Assembly (NCBI GenBank): GCA_013334965.1
Contig: JAAXWO010000008.1
Coordinates: 62,001-126,000, forward strand
Reading direction: 5' to 3'
Origin: Chlorobiaceae bacterium
GTDB taxonomy: Bacteria > Bacteroidota > Chlorobiia > Chlorobiales > Chlorobiaceae
Length of the DNA: 64,000 nucleotides
The translations under genes and the position numbers were made by a program. This document shows, in pieces, positions 1-8,281 of the stretch. The notes below the pieces were generated by a model that saw only the letters and a list, made by a program, of their open reading frames with translations, made no database searches and was not told the origin of the DNA. Position 1 is the first letter of the stretch, and each line of letters starts with the position of its first letter.

Positions 1-2
1 CA

Positions 3-179
3 GTCGGCCCGAACCTGTCAAACGTCGGCAATCGCCTGTTACCAGGCTTTATCTTCAAGCATCTTGAGAATTCACGGAAGTTCAAGTCGGATATCGTCGA
101 ACCGAATTACGGCTTTACAGAACGCGAAAGAGTTCTCTTGACAAACTTTTTGATGACCCTGAAACTCAGTGCCAAGTGA
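3..179 (+). CDS. C-terminal end of a c-type cytochrome (partial)
   Basis: An open frame enters from the left edge and ends at TGA 177-179. Its readable 58 residues start VGPNLSNVGNRLLPGF and end FLMTLKLSAK. The GP-L--VG-R pattern followed by a hydrophobic helix before the end is what class I cytochrome c domains show after the heme motif (axial-ligand loop and C-terminal helix). The CXXCH motif itself would lie outside the window. The stop overlaps the next ATG by one base (TGATG), so it is probably cotranscribed with the cytochrome lipoprotein gene that follows. The identity of the whole protein cannot be seen. Confidence 0.6.
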   Translation, partial: VGPNLSNVGNRLLPGFIFKHLENSRKFKSDIVEPNYGFTERERVLLTNFLMTLKLSAK

Positions 180-628
180 TGAAAACAAAAGTATCAATCA
201 GCAAATTCGCCCTTTTCGCCGCAATCCCCGCGCTTATGCTCGCGGGGTGCGGCAAACCGCAGGGCAAGGCAGGGAAAGTTATCGCAAAAGGCGGGTCGGC
301 TGACTCTCTGGCTGCCGCCGAGGCCAATGCGAACCTGCCTTTCGATGTAAAGGAAGGCAAACGCCTGTTTTCCCACTACTGTTCGGTATGCCACGGGGAG
401 ACCGGTGATGGAACAGGTCAATATTATGGTTCTTCACTGCAGCCTTCGCCAGCTAATTTCACCGACAAGGCTTTCATGAAAAACATGACAGATGAGTCCC
501 TGACCAAATCCATCACTGGTGGTTCTGCATCTGTCGGAAAATCAAACATGTGTCCTCCATGGGGAAAAACGTTTGAAAGCGATGAAATCGAGTGTCTGGT
601 CGCATATGTAAAAACATTTTCTAAATAA
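179..628 (+). CDS. c-type cytochrome lipoprotein
   Basis: The 149-residue product starts with a lipoprotein signal: basic N-end, hydrophobic stretch, and lipobox LAGC with Cys24. One CSVCHG heme motif follows a short linker, so this is a monoheme class I cytochrome c anchored by lipid to a membrane facing the periplasm. A likely Met ligand lies in NMCPPWG near the C-end, followed by the usual amphipathic helix. An extra Cys sits next to that Met and another lies in the last helix (IECLVAYV), which could form a disulfide. A GTG at 176 is also in frame, but ATG 179 overlaps the upstream stop and gives a better signal peptide. Partner and substrate are unknown. Confidence 0.88.
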   Translation: MKTKVSISKFALFAAIPALMLAGCGKPQGKAGKVIAKGGSADSLAAAEANANLPFDVKEGKRLFSHYCSVCHGETGDGTGQYYGSSLQPSPANFTDKAFMKNMTDESLTKSITGGSASVGKSNMCPPWGKTFESDEIECLVAYVKTFSK

Positions 629-779
629 TGAGTTAATCTGAGGAACTGCAACATGCGGTAGTGTTGTTATTATCGCTGTATTGTGACCAGATGCATGATT
701 GCTTATATTTTAGAAATTTCAAGTTCAGGGTAATTCCAGTACGCTTATCTATTAAAAACATCAACAGCAAGGAGTAAGT

Positions 780-1370
780 ATGAAAAGTGGATTTTTGAAA
801 ACTGCACTTATGGTGGCAGGCCTTGGATTCGTATCTACAAACGCTTTTGCAGGAACAGTAACTGGAACGGTTGACGCTTCCAATCCAAAATTCAAGAAAG
901 ACGCCGTTGTATACCTTAAGGGTGTAAAGGGTCCTCTTGCACCGAAAAAAGCTGTAGTCGATCAGAAGAACCTGGTGTTCATTCCTCATGTTCTTGCAGT
1001 GCCGACCGGTTCTACCGTCGATTTCAAGAACAGCGACAAGGTGAACCATAACATTTTCTCTGCTGACGTCTGCAAAAAGTTCAACCTCGGAACATACAAT
1101 CCCGGTATGTCCAAGGCTGTTGTCTTTGACAAGCCTTGCATCGTGAACCTCCTCTGCAACGTCCACTCTGAGATGTCCGGTTATGTTGTCGTCGTCGACA
1201 GCAACTACTCCGCTGTAACCGGCGCAGACGGCAAATTCACCATCAGCAACGTTCCCGCCGGCACCTATGAAATCACGGCATGGAGCGAGAAGCTGAAACC
1301 AGTTGGGACAACAACGGTTACCGTCGCTGACGCCGGTACAGCAACAGCTGCCATCAAGCTCGCGAAGTAA
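780..1370 (+). CDS. Periplasmic cupredoxin with C-terminal carboxypeptidase-regulatory-like domain
   Basis: The 196-residue product has a clear signal peptide cleaved after NAFA (about residue 24). Residues 25-135 form a cupredoxin-like domain with candidate copper ligands His90 (VNHNIF), Cys126, His129 and Met132 in CNVHSEM. Residues about 140-196 look like a small beta-sandwich (GADGKFTISNVPAGTYEITAW), typical of carboxypeptidase regulatory-like or CnaB-like domains. It is probably a periplasmic blue-copper electron carrier or copper-binding protein; such proteins are sometimes named methylamine-utilisation-like. RBS GGAG lies 7 bases before ATG. A terminator follows at 1394-1436, so it ends its own transcript. 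Confidence 0.85.
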   Translation: MKSGFLKTALMVAGLGFVSTNAFAGTVTGTVDASNPKFKKDAVVYLKGVKGPLAPKKAVVDQKNLVFIPHVLAVPTGSTVDFKNSDKVNHNIFSADVCKKFNLGTYNPGMSKAVVFDKPCIVNLLCNVHSEMSGYVVVVDSNYSAVTGADGKFTISNVPAGTYEITAWSEKLKPVGTTTVTVADAGTATAAIKLAK

Positions 1371-1393
1371 CCTGTTTACGGTTATACCGATTA

Positions 1394-1436
1394 AAACCAT
1401 GAACCATGCAGAAATGCCGGTTCATGGTTTTTTTTT
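1394..1436 (+). terminator. Rho-independent terminator after the cupredoxin gene
   Basis: An 11-bp perfect stem (1394-1404 with 1420-1430) has a 15-base loop and runs into nine T residues (1428-1436). Confidence 0.85.
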
Positions 1437-1825
1437 GTCTTTTTTTTCATTGAAATGATCCTGCTCGATGTATCCTGGGTTGCCCCACCCTCTTCGATCG
1501 TATATTTTCAGGACTCATTGCGGTTTATGTCGATTAATCACGAATCATTCAGGTGTATTATTTGATAGAATTACATCTCTTGCCGATACGAATGGTAACA
1601 GATGCTTGAGCGGCATATATCTTCGTTACCTTGCATAACCATTCATAGTCGATCTTCGATCCATATATGATGTACAACGATGACCTCAGATGCAATGCCT
1701 GATTATCCGTGAGCAAAAAGCATGTCAGTTTCGCATGGTTATCTTTGAAAGAACTGGAGTTGTCCGTGCCGGTCAACGCGCAAATTCATATCTGAATCAA
1801 CTATCATCATGAAGGATATATAAGT
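1437..1825. other. Intergenic stretch before the DUF3570 gene
   Basis: About 390 bases with no convincing gene. The longest open frames lack an RBS and domain-like sequence. It presumably carries the promoter for the gene at 1826. Confidence 0.5.
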
Positions 1826-3046
1826 ATGATGAAGGTATCGCATGCAAAATTGACCGTTATAAGCGCCATAATGGCATCCGCATCAATAATGCTTCCTTTT
1901 TCAAATAACGTACTTGCTGAATCGGCACCTGAACAGGGCGTCTTCAGTATGAAATACCTGAATTACCATGATAGCCAGACCGGAGACAACGCCCAAACGG
2001 CAGGGATGACAAGGGATCGTATCAACGTCAACGCTCTGTCGTTCATGGGAATGGTGCCGATTGCCGGAAAATGGTCAGTGAACGCATCGTTTATCGAAGA
2101 CTCCATAACAGGGGCATCTCCGGCATACCACTCTTCAGGTTTTCCATCCAAAAGCGCACAGCAAGACGCGGCTTCCGGAGCATCGGGTGAACTTCGGCAT
2201 GCTGGTGACGTGACGCTGACCCGGTATTTTTCGAGAGGCACCATCGGTCTTGGCGGCAGCTACTCCCAGGAGTCTGATTACATATCCAGGGGAGCGTCGC
2301 TGCAGGGAACGCTTTCGAGCGAGAACAGGAATACCACCTATATGCTCGGTGTCGCCTGCAACAGCGACACCATCGACCTGAACAAACCGGCCGTCGTTTT
2401 ATCGAAACAGCGTGAGGTTCCAGGCAGAAAAAAGGTCTATTCCGGGCTGTTTGGCGTCACCCGGGTACTCTCAAAAAATGATATTCTCCAGCTGAATTTC
2501 GGATATGTCGATGGACAGGGCTATTACTCCGACCCATACAAGGATCCCGACCTACGGCCTGACAATCGGCACATCTATACGGTTGTGACTCGACTTAACC
2601 ATCACTTCGATGGTCCGGACGGAACAGCCCGGTTATCTTATCGATATTATTCTGATACTTTCGGGGTCAGGGCGCATACATTGGGCGCTGAATATGTACA
2701 ACCGTTGCCGAACGGGTGGGTGGTGACTCCGCTGGTAAGGTTTCATTCCCAAAGTGCAGCCGATTTCTATATCCCGGCAGGAGCTGAAGAGCTGGCAAAC
2801 CCGTCTAACCCAACAACGCCCCAGCCAAATACACCCTTTTATTCAGAAGACCAGAGACTTTCAGCTTTTGGAGCCTTAAGTTACGGGATGAAGATAAGCA
2901 AGGAGCTTGGACGAAGCTGGCTTGCCGACGTCAGGTATGAGCATTATCAGCAGCGATATGGCTGGTGTATCAATGGCCATGGCGATCCTGGTGTGGCGAC
3001 TTTCAACATTAGGGATTTCCAGCTCGGATTATCGCGTAAATTATAA
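1826..3046 (+). CDS. DUF3570-type outer-membrane beta-barrel protein
   Basis: The 406-residue product has a signal peptide cleaved around residue 31 (NNVLA). The mature part is a run of amphipathic beta strands with aromatic girdles, as in outer-membrane barrels (for example GTIGLGGSYSQESDY and NDILQLNFGYVDGQGYY). Length and strand pattern fit the DUF3570 family, which as I recall often sits beside apbE and thioredoxin-like genes. The same arrangement follows here (ApbE 45 bases downstream, then DsbD). RBS GAAGGA precedes the tandem ATG; the second ATG at 1829 is equally possible. Its biochemical function is unknown. Confidence 0.75.
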   Translation: MMKVSHAKLTVISAIMASASIMLPFSNNVLAESAPEQGVFSMKYLNYHDSQTGDNAQTAGMTRDRINVNALSFMGMVPIAGKWSVNASFIEDSITGASPAYHSSGFPSKSAQQDAASGASGELRHAGDVTLTRYFSRGTIGLGGSYSQESDYISRGASLQGTLSSENRNTTYMLGVACNSDTIDLNKPAVVLSKQREVPGRKKVYSGLFGVTRVLSKNDILQLNFGYVDGQGYYSDPYKDPDLRPDNRHIYTVVTRLNHHFDGPDGTARLSYRYYSDTFGVRAHTLGAEYVQPLPNGWVVTPLVRFHSQSAADFYIPAGAEELANPSNPTTPQPNTPFYSEDQRLSAFGALSYGMKISKELGRSWLADVRYEHYQQRYGWCINGHGDPGVATFNIRDFQLGLSRKL

Positions 3047-3090
3047 GTGCATTACTATGGTGGAACAGGATTTCTGCAATAAAATCTGAG

Positions 3091-3978
3091 ATGTACATGT
3101 ATCGGGTAGGATTCAGGGCCATGGGGAGCAGTTGCGAAATCGTAATTGCCTCTATCGGGAAAAAAGAGGCTAAGGCTATCGCTGCTCTCGGGATAAAGGA
3201 GGTAGAAAGAATCGAAAGAAAGTATTCACGATATCTTGCCGGAAGCGTCGTTTCAGAAATCAATGGTTCAGCAGCAAAGGATTGGGTAGAATGTGACGAA
3301 GAGACATGCGCTCTTCTCGACTATGCCGATCTGCTCTATCGAAGCAGCGGCGGGTTATTTGACATTACGTCGGGTGTGCTTCGCAAGGTATGGGATTTCG
3401 ACAGGGAAGATGTCCCCCATCCCGAAACGTTGTTTCCAATCCTTAAGCTCATCGACTGGCAGCAGGTCGAGAGAAAAGGGAGTGCGGTAAGGCTGACGGT
3501 CGCCGGTATGCAATTGGATTTCGGCGGTATCGGCAAGGAGTACGCTGCCGACTCTGCTGCGGCGATACTTCACGAAAAAGGGATAATGCACGGTTATGTG
3601 AACCTTGCCGGCGATATCAGGGTGATCGGCCCCAAGCCTGACGGAACGCCATGGATAATAGGAATCAGGGACCCACGCAATGGTGAAAGGATGATCGCAT
3701 CGATACCGGTCATCAGCGGTGCGCTGGCTACCAGCGGCGATTACGAACGATACTTTGAGGCAGATGGACGGAGGTACTGCCATATTCTCAATCCGGTTAC
3801 CGGATATCCCGTAACCTTCTGGCGCTCGGTAACGGTCCTCGCCCCGCTTGCAACGACTGCTGGCAGTTGTACGACCATAACGATGCTCAAGGAGTCTGAA
3901 GGGCTGAACTATCTTAAGAAGTCCGGGATGAGGTTCCTTGCTGTCGATCAGTCAGGTAAAATCTATCACAATGATTGA
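3091..3978 (+). CDS. apbE: FAD:protein FMN transferase (ApbE family)
   Basis: The 295-residue product matches ApbE throughout: an RAMGS start motif, the FGGIGKEYA nucleotide-binding segment, GALATSGDYER, and HILNPVTGYP near the C-end. ApbE attaches FMN covalently to Ser/Thr of target flavoproteins such as NqrB/RnfG-type subunits. Most homologues are periplasmic lipoproteins, but from this ATG there is no signal peptide or lipobox. Either this is a cytoplasmic form or the true start is not where expected; no better upstream start is visible in the 44 bases after the DUF3570 stop. The end overlaps or abuts the start of dsbD, so the genes are probably one operon. Confidence 0.93.
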   Translation: MYMYRVGFRAMGSSCEIVIASIGKKEAKAIAALGIKEVERIERKYSRYLAGSVVSEINGSAAKDWVECDEETCALLDYADLLYRSSGGLFDITSGVLRKVWDFDREDVPHPETLFPILKLIDWQQVERKGSAVRLTVAGMQLDFGGIGKEYAADSAAAILHEKGIMHGYVNLAGDIRVIGPKPDGTPWIIGIRDPRNGERMIASIPVISGALATSGDYERYFEADGRRYCHILNPVTGYPVTFWRSVTVLAPLATTAGSCTTITMLKESEGLNYLKKSGMRFLAVDQSGKIYHND

Positions 3979-5851
3979 CTCTGGATTCATGATCAAACAA
4001 TCCCTCCGGGGTATTGTCTCTGCCATCGGCCTGTTCCTTGTGCTTTGCATCGGTTCCATTTCGGCCAATGCCGGAGAGTTTCTGGATCCCGAACAGGCGT
4101 TCAGGGTCAGTGCGAAACTGGGCGGCAACAACTCGGTAGCCGTTCAGTGGCAGATTGCCAAAGGTTACAAGCTCTATCGCGACCAGGTCAAGGTCGGCGT
4201 CGAAAGCGGTGACGCCAAGCTGAAAGCCCCGGTCATGCCTGCCGGCATCACGATCGTCGACCCGACGACGAATGAAAAGGTGGCGATCTACCACGATCGT
4301 CTCGCCATCAACGTGCCGATCGTGAAAGCGTCCGGCCCGTTCAAGCTGAAGGTCGAATACCAGGGATGCGCCGAGGACGGCCTCTGCTATCCTCCGATGA
4401 ACCGCGTATTCACGATCGATCCGGGCAAATCGGCGTCATTGGCGTCGCAAACGGCTCAGGACGGCGGATCGGCCGGTGTTCAGTCCGCACCACCGGTTCC
4501 TGTGTCGGCTGGCACTGCCGCGGCTTCGCCTGCGTCTGCCACGGAAAAACGAGGGGGAGACGATCTGTCTCTGGCAAGGGCTACCCTTGAGGGAGGGAGT
4601 CTGTGGAAAATCTCGCTGGCGTTTCTGGTGTTCGGCCTTCTGCTCTCCTTTACCCCCTGTGTGCTTCCGATGGTTCCGATCCTGTCGTCGATCATCGTCG
4701 GCGAAGGTGAGGTGACCCGCGCCAAAAGCTTCCTTATGGCGTTGGCCTACTGCCTCGGCATGGCGCTGGTCTACACCTCGTTGGGCGTTGCCGCCGGTCT
4801 CGCCGGTGAAGGGCTTGCCGGTGCGCTGCAGAAGCCGTGGGTTCTGGTGATGTTCGCCCTGCTCCTGGTGCTGCTGTCGCTGTCGATGTTCGACGTCTAC
4901 CAGTTGCAGATTCCTGCTTCGCTGCAGACCCGGCTGAACAAGACCACCGGAAACCTGAAGGGAGGGCGGTTCGCGGGAGTGTTCTTCATGGGCGCCATCT
5001 CTGCGCTGATCGTCGGGCCTTGCGTCGCCGCGCCGCTCGCCGGAACGCTGGTGTATATCAGCCAGACAAAGGATGTGGTGATCGGCGGTCTGGCGCTGTT
5101 TTCGATGGCCATGGGCATGAGCGTTCCGCTGCTGCTGATCGGTCTGTCGGCCGGCAGCCTGCTGCCGAAGGCCGGCGCATGGATGATCGGGGTGAAGTAT
5201 GTGTTCGGCCTGTTGCTTATTGCCGTGGCGATCTGGATGGTATCTCCGGTTCTTCCTGCCCAGGCGGTCATGGTCGGATGGGGCGCCCTGGCGATCCTGT
5301 GTGCGGTATTTGCGGGTCTGTTCAGCGCATCGGCTGAAAAAGCGACCATATCCGGCAAGTTCACCAAGGCGCTGGGCCTGCTGCTCTTCGTGATCGGGGT
5401 GCTGGAGGTGATCGGCGCAGCATCAGGGGGGACCAACGCGCTTGAACCGCTTTCGGGTCTGCATGCCTCGTCGGGATCTCCGGCTGCAGAAAGTGGGAAG
5501 CTGGCATTCAAAAGGATCAGGACGCTCGAAGAGCTTGATCGGGAGCTGAAATCGTCAGGCAAGCCGGTGATGCTCGATTTTTATGCTGACTGGTGCGTGG
5601 CGTGCAAGGAGATGGAGAAGTTCACCTTCAGCGATCCGAAGGTAAAGGCTGGACTTGAAGGGTTCACGCTCCTGCAGGTTGACGTGACAGCCAATAGTGC
5701 TGACGACCGTGAGCTGATGAAACGTTTCGGCCTCTTCGGTCCTCCCGGAATCATCTTCTTCGACAAATCAGGAAAAGAGGTCAAAGAGAACAGGGTCGCA
5801 GGATTCATCGATGCGAATGCCTTCCTGGCTCACCTTGAAACGTCCAGATAA
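3971..5851 (+). CDS. dsbD: Thiol:disulfide interchange protein DsbD
   Basis: This is a full three-domain DsbD of about 626 residues. After a signal peptide (ending ISANA) comes the periplasmic alpha domain with the Cys pair in GCAEDGLCYPP. The membrane domain has about eight helices and the paired redox cysteines in TPCVLPMVP and GPCVAAPLAG. The C-terminal thioredoxin-like gamma domain carries WCVACK. It moves electrons from cytoplasmic thioredoxin to periplasmic thiols, serving disulfide isomerisation and cytochrome c maturation, which suits the cytochrome genes upstream. Start is ATG 3971 (8-base overlap with apbE) or ATG 3989; an open frame extends further to 3938 but reads inside apbE. 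A strong terminator follows. Confidence 0.95.
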   Translation: MIDSGFMIKQSLRGIVSAIGLFLVLCIGSISANAGEFLDPEQAFRVSAKLGGNNSVAVQWQIAKGYKLYRDQVKVGVESGDAKLKAPVMPAGITIVDPTTNEKVAIYHDRLAINVPIVKASGPFKLKVEYQGCAEDGLCYPPMNRVFTIDPGKSASLASQTAQDGGSAGVQSAPPVPVSAGTAAASPASATEKRGGDDLSLARATLEGGSLWKISLAFLVFGLLLSFTPCVLPMVPILSSIIVGEGEVTRAKSFLMALAYCLGMALVYTSLGVAAGLAGEGLAGALQKPWVLVMFALLLVLLSLSMFDVYQLQIPASLQTRLNKTTGNLKGGRFAGVFFMGAISALIVGPCVAAPLAGTLVYISQTKDVVIGGLALFSMAMGMSVPLLLIGLSAGSLLPKAGAWMIGVKYVFGLLLIAVAIWMVSPVLPAQAVMVGWGALAILCAVFAGLFSASAEKATISGKFTKALGLLLFVIGVLEVIGAASGGTNALEPLSGLHASSGSPAAESGKLAFKRIRTLEELDRELKSSGKPVMLDFYADWCVACKEMEKFTFSDPKVKAGLEGFTLLQVDVTANSADDRELMKRFGLFGPPGIIFFDKSGKEVKENRVAGFIDANAFLAHLETSR

Positions 5852-5878
5852 GACACAGCTCACGCCATTGTCCGGTTT

Positions 5879-5922
5879 ATAAAAAAAGCTGACTCAGGTA
5901 ACTGTTGAGTCAGCTTTTTTTA
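5879..5922. terminator. Bidirectional terminator between dsbD and the convergent membrane-protein gene
   Basis: An A-rich left arm (about 5881-5896) pairs with a right arm ending in seven Ts (5906-5921), the core being gctgactca/tgagtcagc. A and T runs on both sides suit the convergent genes. Confidence 0.9.
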
Positions 5923-5971
5923 TAAACGAACGGTTATGGTGACAGCCTCGAGCTCCGTAATAACATCCCCG

Positions 5972-6550
5972 TCAATTGAACAACGAGAACTTGACGTTCA
6001 TGATCATGGTAAAGTCTACAATCGAATGAAGGATAATGACGGTTCGAAGATCGCGGTACCAGAAAAAAGCGAGAGCCCAGCTGCTGGCGATCATGAGCTG
6101 GACAGGCATGAAAAATGGCTTGAGCGGGCTTGTCTGAACGACGTGGGTAGGAAGGATATCAAGCCAGAAAAACCTATGGATGATTCCGCTGTAGATCATG
6201 AAGAAAACAAATCCTGTGATAAACTTCGCCCACTGGTTGGCAGTGAATCTGCCAGCAAGATTTTCACCCAGCCTGAAGAACGCGTAGAAATAGAATGTTT
6301 CCGCCACACCGTTGCCAATGCTGAAGATCAGGACGCTCAGCGGATCTACCGGTCTTCCGCCATCTGAGGTTGAGTTGGTGTAGACATAAGCGTTGATTGC
6401 AAGGATCACAACAGAGAAAACCAGCAAAAGGGTTCGTCTGGTGTCGAATTTAGTGTCAAAGGTAAAGATGTCCTTGCGGAAAAAGAACAGGCCTATGGCA
6501 ACCGCAAGGGCCCAATAGGCGTAAACCATCAAAGATACTGAAGTTGCCAT
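5972..6550 (-). CDS. Polytopic membrane protein, CPBP-protease-like
   Basis: The 192-residue product has about five or six hydrophobic helices. Three short motifs resemble the CPBP (Abi) intramembrane protease pattern: an E..x..R element (ETFYFYAFFR), FxxxH-like MIYSGIIH, and HSIVDF near the C-end. The first motif has one Glu rather than the usual EE pair, so activity is uncertain. It starts 20 bases after lipA ends on the same strand and is probably cotranscribed with it. If the CPBP reading is wrong, it is a membrane protein of unknown function. Confidence 0.6.
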   Translation of the reverse strand: MATSVSLMVYAYWALAVAIGLFFFRKDIFTFDTKFDTRRTLLLVFSVVILAINAYVYTNSTSDGGRPVDPLSVLIFSIGNGVAETFYFYAFFRLGENLAGRFTANQWAKFITGFVFFMIYSGIIHRFFWLDILPTHVVQTSPLKPFFMPVQLMIASSWALAFFWYRDLRTVIILHSIVDFTMIMNVKFSLFN

Positions 6551-6570
6551 GGTGAAGTCGGGTTTGGATT

Positions 6571-7455
6571 TTATGAAACAGGTTCGGTTGGGCTGAACGC
6601 TTCGGCATGATAAGAGCTGCGCACGAAAGGAGCTGACTGGACATGCCTGAATCCGGCCTGCAGCGCAAATGAACGATATGATTCAAACTCGTCAGGCGTA
6701 ACGTAACGACTGACGGGAAGATGGGAGGCCGTAGGCTGCAGATATTGTCCGATGGTCACCATATCGCATCCGGATTGCCTCAGATCGAGAAGCGATGCTT
6801 CGACCTCCTGTGCAGTTTCACCCATCCCGACCATCATGCCCGACTTGGTGGCGAGCCTGAACTCGCGCTTTGCCCGGTCAATGATGGAAAGTGAGGTGGC
6901 ATAGCTGGCCTGCGGACGAACTTGCCTGTAGAGCGAGGGAACCGTTTCGATGTTATGGTTCAGAACCTCCGGACCTTCAGACATAACCAGGTCCAGAGCC
7001 TCGGCGCTTCCATTGAAGTCAGGGATAAGGCATTCGATGCTGACTGCAGGATTCTCGGCTCGAATTGCCCTGACGGTCTCCGCCCAGTGGCTGGCCCCTC
7101 CGTCAGAAAGATCATCACGGTTGACGCTGGTCAGGACGGCATGCCTCAGCTTCATCGATTTTACAGCCTCAGCAATCCTTGCCGGTTCAAGGGGATCTGG
7201 AAGTGACGGGCGTGAGTCGGTTGCAACTGCGCAGAACCGGCACGTTCTGGTGCATACGTTTCCGAGCAACAGGAACGTTGCCGTGCCTTTCGACCAGCAC
7301 TCATGCAGGTTAGGGCACATAGCCGAACGGCAGACGGTATGCAGGCTGTGGCGGGTAAGCAGTTGCCTGGTCGAGGCGAACGACGAGCCCGTGGTCAATT
7401 TGATCTTCAGCCAATCCGGCTTCGGGCCTGGACCAGATTCCATAAAGGTTTTCAA
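6571..7455 (-). CDS. lipA: Lipoyl synthase
   Basis: The 294-residue radical-SAM enzyme inserts two sulfurs into protein-bound octanoyl groups. Both iron-sulfur motifs are visible: CX4CX5C (Cys42, Cys47, Cys53 in [12 protein letters not shown]) for the auxiliary sacrificial cluster, and CX3CX2C (Cys68, Cys72, Cys75 in CTRTCRFC) for the radical SAM cluster. The conserved C-terminal RSSYHAE segment is present. Met5 is an alternative start. Targets in a green sulfur bacterium would include 2-oxoacid dehydrogenase or glycine cleavage proteins; those genes are not in this window. Confidence 0.95.
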   Translation of the reverse strand: MKTFMESGPGPKPDWLKIKLTTGSSFASTRQLLTRHSLHTVCRSAMCPNLHECWSKGTATFLLLGNVCTRTCRFCAVATDSRPSLPDPLEPARIAEAVKSMKLRHAVLTSVNRDDLSDGGASHWAETVRAIRAENPAVSIECLIPDFNGSAEALDLVMSEGPEVLNHNIETVPSLYRQVRPQASYATSLSIIDRAKREFRLATKSGMMVGMGETAQEVEASLLDLRQSGCDMVTIGQYLQPTASHLPVSRYVTPDEFESYRSFALQAGFRHVQSAPFVRSSYHAEAFSPTEPVS

Positions 7456-7798
7456 TACAGCTTGTTATGAAACGTTCTGCGCAATATAGCTATTCCTCAA
7501 GATTCGTTTTCAATTCCATGGATTTTTTCCCGCCAACACATCACAGCCTGGGTTTTAAAAAACCGAAAATCATCTACATGAATGATGCAGATTGAAGAGC
7601 GGTTTTCTCCAATTAATGTATGATTTCAGTATGTTTAACAAGTTATGCATTGTAATCCCATACAAGATTCCATGCAAAAAGCATGAAATTGCCCCTTATG
7701 CAGAAGGAGAGATCAGAATCAGGTTATCTTTGTGAATGGTGCAATATCCCGGAACTGTTTTCCGTTGACATTCCCATTATTAACAAATCCAACAAGTC
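7456..7798. other. Divergent intergenic region between lipA and the cupin/export operon
   Basis: 343 bases, AT-rich, no convincing gene. It presumably carries promoters in both directions. Confidence 0.5.
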
Positions 7799-8281
7799 AT
7801 GAAGAGAGCAGCATTTGTTGTCGCGTTTCTTCTTTCCCTTTCGCTGCCTTATACAGCGAAGGCTGACAGTTACGCAAATGTCAAGGTCGACAAACTTCTC
7901 GTTTCTTCGACCACCTACACCGGGCAGAAGCTTACGTATAACGATACGGCTGATCCGGAAGTGACCGCCCTTATCGTCCACTTCCCGCCTGGTGGCTCGA
8001 CCGGGTGGCACAAACATCCGATTCCGGTTTATGCCTACATTCTCGACGGCGAACTGACGATCAACATGAAAGATGGTTCGTCTTACCATTTCAAAAAAGG
8101 GGAGGTCGTCCTCGAAGTCATGAACACCCTGCATAACGGCGTCAATACCGGCGACAGGGAGACCACGCTGATGGTATTCTACAGCGGGACAACCGGCATG
8201 CCGAACGTCATTAAAGAAAACGTATCCGATACCGCTGCAACTCCGAAAAACACGAAAGACCAAACGCTACCCAAACCATGA
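7799..8281 (+). CDS. Secreted cupin-domain protein
   Basis: The 160-residue product has a signal peptide ending TAKA. A single cupin barrel is marked by GWHKHPIPVYAYILDGEL (motif 1) and GEVVLEVMNTLHNGVN (motif 2). Three His ligands are present, but the usual motif-1 Glu is replaced by Tyr, which changes the metal site. The stop TGA overlaps the ATG of the HlyD-type gene (ATGA), so the two are translationally coupled. Its substrate is unknown; coupling suggests a periplasmic role with the exporter. Confidence 0.85.
   Translation: MKRAAFVVAFLLSLSLPYTAKADSYANVKVDKLLVSSTTYTGQKLTYNDTADPEVTALIVHFPPGGSTGWHKHPIPVYAYILDGELTINMKDGSSYHFKKGEVVLEVMNTLHNGVNTGDRETTLMVFYSGTTGMPNVIKENVSDTAATPKNTKDQTLPKP

Noticed and set aside
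633-1400. 255-codon minus-strand frame over the cupredoxin gene
   Set aside because: The plus-strand gene has a signal peptide and copper ligands; the minus frame does not look like a protein.
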